From the NCBI GenBank assembly GCA_027946555.1, contig JAPEVC010000160.1, forward strand, positions 21,011-85,010: a DNA stretch of 64,000 nt. Direction: 5' to 3'. Within the stretch, counting starts at the first letter, position 1; the number at the start of each line of letters is the position of its first letter. The position numbers and the translations under genes were made by a program. The DNA is from Gnomoniopsis sp. IMI 355080 (taxonomy: Eukaryota > Ascomycota > Sordariomycetes > Diaporthales > Gnomoniaceae). The notes below the pieces were generated by a model. It was given only the letters and a program-made list of their open reading frames with translations, had not been told where the DNA came from and made no database searches. Shown piece after piece: positions 33,545 to 45,018 of this stretch.

Positions 33545-36500
33545 TTATGCCAGCAACGATGAAATTATATCCACAGCACTGTGCAGCGCCTTGGACACGG
33601 CATCAGCGTATCTAGGCTTGGCTGATATCGTGAATCTCACATGATCCTTCCGTACGCCGCTATGGACGTAGATACCTCGATCACCTGACTTCAGCATGCC
33701 ACCCTCGTCCCAAAGTCGCTCCGAGATATCCCCACTTTTGTCATCATTTGTTGCTATAAGCTCTGGCATGAATCCGACTTGAGCATGTTGTCCCCACTGG
33801 CAACTTTGAATCCAAGCACGACAGGTGAAGAGAGCTGGACGCTCATCCAGGGACTTATCTCCGTTCGTCGCCGGCTTACAGTCAACAGACAACTTCTCTT
33901 GCTCCAAAGCTTCAACAAGCGCATACATATGTCGCAGATACCCATGTCCTTGTGAAGCTCCTGTCATCAATCGCGCATGCGTCACGGCCGCCACTTCGAA
34001 CAGCGATCGTAGGTGAGCTACGTCCTCTACGCCTCGGGCCGCGGCCTCAATAAAGGTCCGAGCTGCCGGAGTCATAGTCTGGACCCAGTCCACACGGCCG
34101 AATTTGAAGCGCCCAAGCGAAGCATTCTCCCATACAGGACGAATTTCACCGTCGACCATATACAGTGCCAATAGAACGCTGAGTTGGGCAGCAGAGTTAG
34201 GTGGAACACGATGCTTGTGCGTCGTCTGAGAGATAAGGCCAAGACTTGGGGTGTGGAAGGATAGATGTTCCAGTGATTGTGCCCATGATTCCTTCAGGCG
34301 TTTTTGGACTTGTTTGACACGCAGGGGAATGGTGGGATGTGAAGAGAGCGTCCATTGAAGTTCTTCCAAGTGGCACACTGCAACCGGGTCCTTGGAACCA
34401 ATTGACTTGGACGATACAGGGCCTCTGCATGTGACATCTATCTCTCGCGACTGTTGGCTAAATAAAAACCGCGTCATATGGATATGAAGCCAAGCAGCGT
34501 CGAGCCCATCGAGCTTGGTGTGATTGTAAATGCCCGCGGAGAAGCCATTGGCGGTCACAGCAATCTGCATTGGCTTGTCTTGCCAACGATTACTCAGAGG
34601 ATTTATCAGTCCATTCTCAAAGAATTGCACGTGTCGTTCTCCAGCAGTTTGTGGTGCCTCATCATCAAGGCACACCACGAATGCGCAACTGTCAATGACA
34701 GCAAGGAGAGCCGCGTTGCTGGCTTCGCTCTCTAATTCGCTCCGAGCCTTTCACACTGGTCAGTGAATTGTTATCTAGGAATGAGGTTGAAGCGCTTATG
34801 GAATCTAGATACTCACTGTGGCCCACGATTCTCGGTCATCGGCTGTCAGACTGGATACACACACAAAACGTTCATTTGAAGCGCTCAGTATAGCAGTGTA
34901 TGCATTGTAGATCGAAAGAGCATCCAAAGCTTCGTTGGGCTGGGGCAGAGACATCTTGAAGATGTGACCACGCCTCAAAACGATGATGGTCTGGTTTGCA
35001 GCGTGACTGACCATGTAGTCCTCATCACACCGTGGCCGCCGAGTTGCATAGAACAACCAACGGCGGGCTTCGGAATTCAGAGGTGCGCCATGGAGATGAT
35101 CCGTAGGGACGCGCCCAGCTGTCATGTTACGGGCATATTCAAAGGCAGCCAGAGTCAGAATAGTGGCCCGTCCTGCTTGGGAGTGTCTGGGTGCGTCTGA
35201 TGGATGTGCAATCACAAACTGACAGTAATCCTGCAGAGGCTCTCGAGACTTCAGCCAAAAATGCCGCTCATAGGCACTGGCCACATCTTCTGGAAGCATG
35301 TTCGCTACTCTTTGTTGAAGATGAGGCCCTGGCCCCTGCAGAAATTTGTCGATAGCATTTGATGTCGCCTGTTGCTGTTCTGCACTGTCCACAGCACGAC
35401 GTGAATCCTCGAATTGTCGGAGAACGTCTTCAAGCTGGGGAAGAGGGAGCTCAGGCAGTGCTACATCCTTTCCTGTATCAGCTGTCGTCTCCCCATCACG
35501 AGGACTAACTCCATTCGCCATCGAATCTGTGCCGTCCTTGGCCTTCTGATTTGCAATCCCCGAGCTCACTCGAACACGAGACACGACCTTTTCCGCAAGG
35601 GCGTGAATAGTCTGATCGGTCAATATCTCCGCCGATTGAAGAGGTGCACTGTATTCACGCATGATCCAGTTGCGCAGCTCAATAGAAACGAGGGAATCAA
35701 GACCGAGCGCCAAGATTGACCCCTCGCGGGGATCAATGAGTCTGGTATCGACGGAAATAAGCCGTGCTAGATGGCCAGTGATTCCGGCGGCTGCTAGATC
35801 AATAGCCACTTCCCGATTCCCGCAGGACAAGGCTTCTGCAAACGAAACGAGATTGACGTTGGATGATGGCTGGCCAGTCAAGGCCGCTGCGGAAAGATTG
35901 AGACCGCGGACATGACAGAATAAAGCCGAATGGACCGTGCCGTTGTGTGTGGTCGCATTTGCGAGTGACGAGGAGTCGAAACCGATGATGGCCTGAGGTT
36001 GGCGATTTGTGTTCACATCCTCGAGAGCGAAATCAAAGTAACGCTCCATCTCATCAGGGTGAATGGCTCGTAGACCGGCGCGGCGGATGTTACTTAGCCT
36101 CGTCTCATCATCGACCGTGAGTTGGGCATCCTCAATCCATCCTATGTCAAGAGACAAGAATCGGCATCCGGAATCCTTCCGCGACTGAGCTATGGCGTCT
36201 TGGACAGCATTTCCAGCGTTGTAGCTGGCCTGGCCGCTGTTACCGATAATGTTTGCCGCGGAGGAAAGCATGATGAAAAAATCGAGGTGGGACGACGCGA
36301 ACGCTTGTTCTAGATTGAACGTGCCATCGATCTTGACTTTGGAGGCAGTAAGAAACTCATCGTGGTTCATCGTCTCAAGAGTCCGGTCCTGCGAGAGTCA
36401 GAGTTAGCACGCCAGTAGGTACGTGCAGAGAAGATGAAATGTTGGAAACCTACATGAATGACAGCGGCTGACTGGATGACGCCTCGCACTGGAGGCACAC

Positions 36501-39500
36501 CCTGTTTGACCAATGCGGCGGCGGCCTCGCATACGCTGGCTCTGCTTGTGATGTCGCAGGTCACGCAAATTAGGGTACAGTCTGCGTGGACTTTATGAAG
36601 GCCTGCCTGCAGGCGTCCATGCTCCGCTGGATCAGCATCTTTCCGTGACAAGGTCACGAGATACCTCGCACCGCGCCGTGCCATTAAGTATAACAGGCGC
36701 CGGCCCAGGTCACCGAGCCCTCCGCTGACAACGTATGAGGCGTTCTTGTTGCCCCATTTGACATCCAAGGTTGGACATGGCGCGATGACTACCGGGACGA
36801 GCGATTCGTGACCTGCTACAAGGACGATCTTATCACAGTCTCTTCTCTCGGCGAGGTGGCGAGCTTGCTTTAGCTGGCTGACATCTCTTACGCAAATATC
36901 CAGCCCTAACATCAGACTTGCGAGCTCTTCCATGGCGGGCCTTGCTTGTATTATCAGGCCAGCTATTAGTTCAGGTCTTTCGCGCAAGACGTCCTCTATG
37001 TTGCAGTAGAATATACTCGCATTCTTTGGGAGCTTGAAGGGACTTTGCGTGGGCCTGTCGTGTGTGGCGGACGCATCGTCTGCGTGGATGATCACCAAGC
37101 TTCCGAAGGGCTTAAGCGGTAAGTCCACCGGGGCTGGAACTTGCTCTGAACTGGTTTGAAGAATGACATCGAATTTATGGTCGGGGACTTTCTGCGATAG
37201 GGACAGCCTCCGCAAAATAAGCACCTGACTCGACGGCATAGCAAGCTCGTCTTCCATCCTTTGAGCTTCAGAAACGTTGGCTGCGCAGAGCGTGACGACC
37301 GCCCCGATCCACCGACAAACGGCGAGAGCGGCCCTGCCGACTGAAGAGAGCGCCCCGTGAATGAGCACCGTCTGGTGTGCTGTAAGATGGGCAAGGCCAT
37401 GCAGAGCGTACAACGCTGCCAGAGTGTCGACTAGCATCGCCGCACCGACAGAAAATGGGAAATCCTCTGGCAAGCGTCCGGCATTTGCGGAGTCAATGCG
37501 CAATGTGTTTGCACCGAGAGAAGATGGAGGGCCGAGAGCGAATATGTGGTTCCCAGGAGCAATGCCTCGAACAGCTGCGCCCACTGCCGTCACCACCCCG
37601 GCGTATTCATTGTAGAGTGCAGACGTTCCGGATTTGGGGAATGTGACTGCGCGAACCTGTAGCTGGATCGCTTCGGGTCCTTCTAAGTCCACGACTTTTG
37701 TCCCATTTTGCTCCACCCAGGCCGGGTCAGTCGTATGTTGATTCTGGCGATAGTTTGTGCTTGAGAGCGATAGAGCCCGTGTGGGATTCAAAAATGGCCG
37801 CGACATGACCGCCGGGAACTCATCATCTTGTTTGCCCACAGCACGATTGAGTGACAAGCTCTTGAGCAAACGCGGAACCCGAACTGTCCCTCGCGCATCT
37901 ATCTTGTACTCTCGTTCCAGGAGCTGCGGTGCATTGAGGCGAGTGGAAACGGTGATCAGGCGTTTGATTACCTCAAGCAGGCGATTTGTGTCGAGTTGAA
38001 GCATTTCTGGGGCAACATGCATCGTTACAAGACTCAGATTGTCATTCTCTGCGTGAGCCGTGCGGGCTACGCCAGTGATCTGATACATCCTGGGGTCGTC
38101 GGTCGCGAGCCAAAGGACACGCCCCGAACGTTTCAGCAGCGTAACCGCAGCGTCAAATTGACAAGAATCCGAGAGGATGGGTCGAAATCCGTCCTCGACG
38201 ACGATAACCCAGTCATCATCGGCTGTTGACCCGACTGTGTTAGTACTCAATACGTTACAGGTCACTTTAGCACTCAAGCTCTGCAGACCGGCCTCCAGCA
38301 TATTGACCCAAAGTGGTATAGCTTGCGTTGGAGACTGAGTTAAAATGCTAATAGCGATGTTGGGGGTCGTTGTCTCAACAGGCAGACAAGGGCGTGCAAC
38401 GACGATCAAGGCATCTCGGGTGGTGTCGATGAAGGAGATTTGTATATCCAGGAGTGCTCCACGGATAAGATCATGTTCATGTGAGGCAATTTTTGTAGCG
38501 TCCTTTAAGTCTAGCAACACGAATCCATTCTCCTTCACAGCCCTCGAGGCTTGAAGCAAAGATTCGGTGCTTGAGACAAGTACGACGTCGTATGTGCGTG
38601 ATTGGGGCCCCTCCTGATCAGAGGCGCCGGAACTTGAGCCAAAAGTATGATAGCGCACTGGATATCCCAAGAGTCGTTTGCGAGCTTTTTCCAACATTGC
38701 CGAGCTCTCATCGACAATATCATACGTCGGAACTGTCAAGTTGTGATTGTCCAGAGCCCGGAGGAACACTGAAGAGATATTGAGTTCACCTGCACCGATT
38801 GCCAGCACAGACAACTCGGCCCCAAGCTTAAATATGATGTGTTCAACGAGTTCAGCAATTCTTGGGGCCGGGGAGAGATCGTCTACGCGAACGTTTGCCA
38901 CATCTGACCTCCAGTCAAGCTCATAGCAGATGCCTGGCGTATTGTTCTCTTCAAGGGCGCTGGACTGAGACGCGAGGCTCCGGAGAACAATGCCAGAGAT
39001 ATCGATCAAAGATGTTTCCCCAGCTGTGACTTCCATATCGACGTTAGCTACGCTGGATCGGCACGACATCACCCTGGTCACCACCTGCAGCTGTGATCTC
39101 GCCATCCAAGGAACATCGCCTTTTGCGGACAGAACAAGCTCGCCTATGCGGACTGGCATTATGGAGCCTTTTCCAATGTTGCGCACAACACAAGGAATTG
39201 CGGAGTGAATCATGACATCCAGCGTTGTAGGGTGAACGAGATGTGGCTCCTGATGCTGTTTCGGCATGATGGCCGCGGTGTCGGGGATCTCTATCCAGGC
39301 AACTGAATTCTTCGCACCTGTACCTAACTTGAGGCGCTTAATCCCTTTGAAAGTCGTTCCATACTGGTTCCCGTCTGCCGCGAGCTCGCGATATATGTCC
39401 TCGGCACTGAGGTCGAGTGGTGAAGTTACCTGCTGGGGTGCCAGGTCTTCCGGAGCCGACATCTCTCCCGGTTGCGAATCCAGCAGATCATCGTAGCCTT

Positions 39501-42500
39501 GAGATATCAGTCCTTCTACTTGTCCAGCGCAATGCTCGTGCCATTTTTCGTCCACATAGGCGGCAATTGAGAAGGTAAATCCGAGGAGAGTATTTGGGCA
39601 CGGTTTCAGGCTGATCTGCATCTCCACCCGTTCCGGGGTATCAGGGACCACCAACGCCCTTATGAAAGACACGTCTCGTAGGATCACCTGCGTCAGTGAG
39701 CGTTGCGGGTGGCGCTCCTGAGCGATTTGTCTGAGGGCCTCAATCGCCATACAGAGGTACCCAGAGCCGGGAAATACAGCCTGGTGATCAATGATATGAT
39801 GTGCAAGCCAGGGCAAAGTATTGAGGCTGATCATGTGGCGCCACCGTGGTTCAATAGTCGTGGCTTCGGCGGAACGCACCCCGAGAAGGTCGTGATAAGG
39901 ATTCCGGCGCATACGGTATTCACGGCTGATACGCGATTCGTACCAATGCTTGGTGGAATGGTCCCCTATATTTCGATTAGTGTCTTTATATACACAATTC
40001 GAGGGATCTCGGGGTATCGAACTCTGTAACTTACAAGGATATGTTGGCAGGTTCGTTATGACATTTGCCTTGTCGGCGCCTGGGCAAAGAGACAAGGAGG
40101 CGTCCATGTCGATGCTTGCACCACGTTCGAACAGCTTCCCTATGAGAGCAAGCGTGGAATATACAGCACTCCGTTTTCTCTGCAAAACGGAAAGATAGTT
40201 GAACGGTTTGGGTTTGTCCAGTCCATCAAGTTTCGTGAGAGTCTGACGGACTGGGCCAGCAAGAGCAGAGTGCGGTCCAATCTCAACGTAAACGTGATCT
40301 TGACCGTCAATATGACAACGAGCGAGTTGCTGCAGAGCATCAGAGAACCTGACCGGCGATACGAGATTAGAAACCCAATACTCGGCGCCAAAGTCCAATA
40401 ACTTCAATCCGCCGGACACAGATGAGAAGAAAGCAATGTTTGTCCTCTCGTCTCCTTTCTCGTGCCCCATTCCCGCAAGACAAGATCTATAGCTACCTCC
40501 GATGGCACGCATATGGTGGGAGTGATATGCTGTGTCTACGAGCAAGCGACGGTGGAAGATTGTAGCACCGTTCTGGCTTCGTGCAGCCTCGAGGCGGCTA
40601 GCGACCTCATCAATGGCATCGGCGTCCCCTGATATTGTGACACTTTGAGGACTGTTTATACACGCCAGGCAGGCTTTACCTTTGCTCAGACCCTTCGTGT
40701 ATGGGAGTGCTTCTTCCTCGCCAAGCCCAACTGAGAGCATCGCGCCACGTGGTAGGCCTTGTGAATTAGCGGTCGCTGCCATAAAACCTCGGTGATATGA
40801 CACAAGCAGCGCTTGTCTGATATCAATATGTCCAGCCGTGTATGCGGCGGCGATCTCTCCACTTGAGTGACCGACTACAGCCGTGGGCTTGATGCCAAAA
40901 CTGCGCAGCATTTCGACCAAGGCAATCTGGACAGCTGTTGTTGCTGGCTGAGCTATCTCTGCAGTATTGATTCTTGTCGAGTCGGCATGGAGAAGCTCTT
41001 CCTCTAGATCCCATGTTGCACCCAGGTCGGACAGTATGCGGCTGGAACTCTGGATAGAGTCACGGAACTTTGAATGCGGAGTCTGACTGGATAACAACTC
41101 GCGACCCATGCCGGCCCATTGAGCACCCTGTCCTGTGAACACAAAGCTGATGTGTAGTTGCCCATTGGCAGAATGTTGTAGTAAGCTGGAATTCCTCACG
41201 TCTTGGTACAAAGCTGCCAGAAGGGACTCTTGATCCGTCGCCACGCAACTATGTCGCCAGAGCAGAGCGGATCGGCGAGAGCAAAGCGTGTATGATAGAT
41301 CCATTAGTGGTGCACGCGGTTGTTGCTTGAGCCAGTCGTAGTAAGACGTGATCATTGCTGCAAGCGAAGCTTTACTGTTGGCCGATAATACGAATAGGTG
41401 AGGGTTGTCAATATGCGGAAGATCCAGAGAAGATGGCCTTTTGTGCGGAGTCAGGAACCTTTCAATGATGGCGACAGCATTAGTCCCTCCGAAACCGAAG
41501 CTGTTGATTGAGATACGTGGTGGACTGTGCCCATCGTTGTCGTCCATTCTTTGTGGCCAAGGGAGTAGCTCGGTTGGGATTACCATGCCGTTCAGTGGTA
41601 AGTCGGGTTTGTATTCCACAAGACCGGCAGTGGGAGGGATTTGGAGGTGATGAAGGATGAGCACGGCTTTGACAAGACTGGCGAGTCCACTGACGTTCTC
41701 GGTGTGTCCAATATTGCCCTTAATGGAGCCGACGTGTAGCGGCTGACCTTGTCCCCGGCCATGGTTGGGAAATACCATGCTCAATGCCGTGAGCTCTTGA
41801 CGGTCACCGGCTTGAGTGCCAGTACCGTGAGCTTCCACATAATGAATATCCTAGAAAACGTAAACTCAGCTTTTCTGCGGAAGTTTCGATGTTCTCGAAG
41901 ATTTCAGATCCTTAAAAAATCCTCATAGAAAAAAGGTGTTGAAGGTGTTGTTGGAAACTTACCTGAGGGCCTAGGCCAGCTCGCTTCAAAGCAGCAACAA
42001 TGAGTCGCTCTTGTGCCGAACTATTGGGGTAGGTTATACCAGAAGCCGTGTAACCGTCTTGATTCACAGCGGTGCTGCGAAATACGGCACGTATTGAATC
42101 TCGGTCTGCAATGGCGTCCTCAAGGCGCTTCAGAACAAAGACAACACATCCTTCTCCCCGACCGTATCCAGTACCACGACTGTCAAAAGGATAGCTTCGT
42201 CCGGTGTCGCTGATAAGATGGAGGCCACTCATTCCAATATGATGATCTGGGGCCAAGGTCAAGTTACTGGCCGCGACGATGGCTGCGCTCGACTCGCCTT
42301 GGTTGAGACTGGTGCAAGCTTGATGTAGAGCAACAATCCCACCCGATCAGGCTGTATCAAGCGTCATTGAAGGGCCCTGCATGTTGAAGGCGTACGAGAT
42401 CCGATTCGAAACCACCGCTTCCTCCGTTCCAGTCAAATAGTACGTGGGCAGGTTGAGCGGATCCTTGTACAGGTTGCGATCGAAGTCCGATGTGAAAGTG

Positions 42501-42889
42501 GGCGTAAAGACAGCAGTACTGGACCCAGAACATGCTTCGAGTGTCATGCCTGAATTTTCCAAGGCTTCATAGGTAACCTCAAGCAAAATCCGGATTTGCG
42601 GATCCATGGCGGCTGCTTGTGGGGGCGACAGGCGGAAAAAGGCGTGGTCAAAATCGCGCACATCGCCATCAATGAAGTGCCCGCCCGGATGGTTATTCGT
42701 GCCGTTTGGGTCATCTCCGCTTGGGTGATAGAATGCATTCTCGTTAAAGCGATCAGCTGGTGTTGGAGTCCAGGTCTCCTTGCCTCCCGTGAGTACATCC
42801 CATAACTTGCCAGTATCGTTGGCGCCGCCTGGCAGGCGACAGGATAGACCAACGATAGCAATTGGGACATCACGGCCACTCTTTGCCAT
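33545..42889 (-). CDS. highly reducing PKS with C-terminal carnitine acyltransferase; UGA at KS active site
   Basis: Predicted exons: 41963-42889, 36454-41850, 34817-36388 and 33545-34747, 3,033 codons, all junctions phase 0 with GT-AG. Approximate domain order by residue: KS 8-440, AT 545-860 (FTGQGAQ, GHSSGE), DH 960-1230 (LAHHIIDH...FPG), MT from about 1310, ER 1700-1950, KR 2010-2230 (GGLGDLG, QASYNAGN), ACP (LGLDSL, Ser near 2342), then a choline/carnitine acyltransferase domain from about 2415 to the end with a probable catalytic His in YNHTKLDG. KS keeps both histidines (HGTGT, NIGHTE). The active-site codon 181, expected to be Cys in DTACSG, is TGA at 42347-42349; the frame is otherwise open. 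MT motif I reads VLAIGAGELNIS and the ER loop GALSSVG, both degenerate. cAT domains are known to release HR-PKS chains by acyl transfer. As written, the enzyme could not condense unless the stop is an error or recoded. Confidence 0.9.
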
Positions 42890-43792
42890 ACTGAGGAACT
42901 AACCAAAAGCAAGAGCAGCAAATTTACGACGTGTATTTGACCAGCCTGCTCAACAAGTAAGGTTAGAAGGAGGCTGAGCTTGATTGCGTCGGGATCAGTT
43001 AGAGAATTGGATGTCACTTGGAATACACCGGTTTCTTGGAAACGATTGCAGTTTCCTGGCCCTTTAATATTAGGCTTTTTTTGAATGTTCCCTTCTGGTC
43101 TTTACAAGATCTCTGTGACTGGAGCGGTTACCCAGGTGGTCTTCGGGTGCAGACGTGAGAACCTTTCCCCGGGCCGAAGTCTCGCGCCCCCATGAACTTC
43201 TTCGCCCCCGACATCTGTTGGTGCCAGGCAGAATCCTGCCGCTCGATATTCGGCCGCTAACGGAGGAAGAGATGTTTGGCCGCTAACGAAGGAAGGATTC
43301 GAGGGCATATTTCCAACGATGCAGGTATTGGCATGGAGCGAATTGACGTCCCAACAATCTGATGTATTCAGCTTATGCAGCATGGTGACCAGAAAGGGAA
43401 GCTTAGCCGAAGTACGCAAGTGTCGGTAAGGATCACTGCGATCTCGAACAGTCTACCTAGGTAAGGCTGAAGATCGGGAGGGATCAGATCGCCAGGGTGG
43501 CTGCAGACGATGGCTGACATCTTGGGATAGACCTACTTTAGGCATTCCCCAGCGGATGCAGGATTTGGGCAGTCGAGACTAGCTTTTCCTGCTCGGAACC
43601 AAAGCCTTTTTTATCACTTACTTCGCGAGATCAAGGCAATTTGGAATGACTGGTGTCTCTATAAATCTAGCACTGCCTATTTGCTTTGTATGCCCTCGGC
43701 ACCTCCAGGTAAGACAGAATCGAGTGCTTCTAGCACAACGAGTTCCATTATTACGCACGATTTTGTCAAGTCAACCAGACCGGTGAACCACT
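42890..43792. promoter_or_regulatory. bidirectional promoter region between PKS and SAT4-type gene
   Basis: The PKS (minus) and the seven-helix protein (plus) diverge from this 0.9 kb region. It contains a direct repeat of GGCCGCTAACGRAGGAAG at 43252 and 43278, 26 bases apart, and a TACCTAGGTA at 43454. The frames inside it look like shadows. A shared regulator is plausible but not shown. Confidence 0.55.
43252..43295. repeat. short direct repeat in the divergent promoter
   Basis: GGCCGCTAACGGAGGAAG at 43252 and GGCCGCTAACGAAGGAAG at 43278 match at 17 of 18 positions, 26 bases apart, a spacing of about two and a half helical turns. The place and near-identity suggest a transcription-factor site pair; no family is assigned. 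Confidence 0.6.
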
Positions 43793-45018
43793 ATGGCTGA
43801 AAACTCATCGAAACCCGAGTACATTGGATATCGGATGCCTGTATTCGTTGCTATTTTTACATTTGTTGAAGTGATATGTGTTGCGCTGCGATTTTACGCC
43901 CGCAGTCTTACAGCCCGCCGGTTTGCAGCGGACGACTGGCTGGTGATTGTCTCTCTTCTTGGCCAGTTCGTTGCTGGAGGCATAGCATTGGGTGAGTACT
44001 TCGTTCACATCTATTGTGACACGTAAAATACTAATGCTGTTGATCTTCTCAGGTGCATACAAACAATCCGGCGCCGGATATCACATTGACTACATCATCG
44101 AAACTGACCCCGGAGCAATTACCTACCTTTTCAAATACCAGGTTGCCGTCTCTGCTTGGTACTATACAACTATTAGTCTGCCGAAGCTAGCTATCTGTGT
44201 CCTCTACCGAACACTCTTCCCTCAACGCCCTGTGTTCATAATTCTTTGGATCACTGGTGGCATCATGGTTGGAACCTGTGTTGCCAGCCTGATTGCCGAC
44301 CTTGCCGCCTGCAGGCCATTCACAGCCAACTGGGCATCGACCGAGGTCCAGGATAAAGTGTGCATCAACAAGGAGAACCTGTACATCTGGAGCACATTTC
44401 CCAACATTATTACAGATGTGATCTTGCTGGCAGTGCCACTCCCTATTGTTTGGCGATTGCATACGTCAACCCAGCTGAAAGTTGGCTTGAGTGTGACCTT
44501 CGTCTGTGGGAGCATGTAAGCCCCCTCTTTCTCGAGATGATCAGATGAATGTAGCTAATCTCTAGTGGTACAGTGGCCTGGTTGCGTCTATTATGCGATT
44601 TGTTGCCTTCTACAACACGAACTCTTTTAAAGACGGCACCTGGAACGCCCCAGAGCTTATGATCTGGACTGTTGCTGAGCCAGGAATCTACCTTATTGCG
44701 GCTTGTCTTCTGACGTATCGTCCTCTTTTGGAAAGAATTATGGGTGGCAGATTGATTGGGAAAAGCAACGCAGCATCCTCCAAGAGCTCAAAAGCAAAGT
44801 CGTACGCAAGTGCAGGCCATTCGGCCGGCCGTCGCGCAGCCCACAATCGCACTAGCGAGGATAAGACGGGCATAAGGCTGTCGAGCATGACTGCAGCTTC
44901 GAGGAGTGCAAATGGTTTTGTTGAGCTGTCAGACACGGTTGAATATGGGCACTACGCAGCCCGAAAAGATGGTATCACCCGGACCACGGACATCAACTTG
45001 ACATGGGATGCTGTATGA
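43793..45018 (+). CDS. SAT4/Pth11-type seven-helix membrane protein
   Basis: Predicted exons: 43793-43991, 44053-44515 and 44574-45018, 368 residues, in frame throughout. Introns start GTGAGT and GTAAGC. Seven hydrophobic segments can be traced, from MPVFVAIFTFVEVICVALRF to MIWTVAEPGIYLIAACLLTY. Family hallmarks are the ADDWLVIVSL segment after helix 1, a cysteine pair region (AACRPFTANW...CINKENLYIW), and a Ser/Lys-rich cytoplasmic tail. These fungal 'integral membrane/rhodopsin-domain' proteins are often found in secondary-metabolite clusters but their biochemical role is mostly unknown; some resemble Pth11 receptors. Its divergent position next to the PKS suggests co-regulation. Confidence 0.88.

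Noticed and set aside
42347..42349. UGA read as selenocysteine
   Set aside because: Chemically attractive but no SECIS element could be recognised and the Sec system is not known in ascomycetes; kept only as a test in the finding.
42340..42365. An intron that would remove the KS stop codon
   Set aside because: Any such intron would also delete parts of the invariant DTACSGG loop, and no suitable donor and acceptor flank it.
43102..43419. 105-codon minus-strand frame in the divergent promoter
   Set aside because: No family resemblance, and it overlaps the repeated promoter motif.
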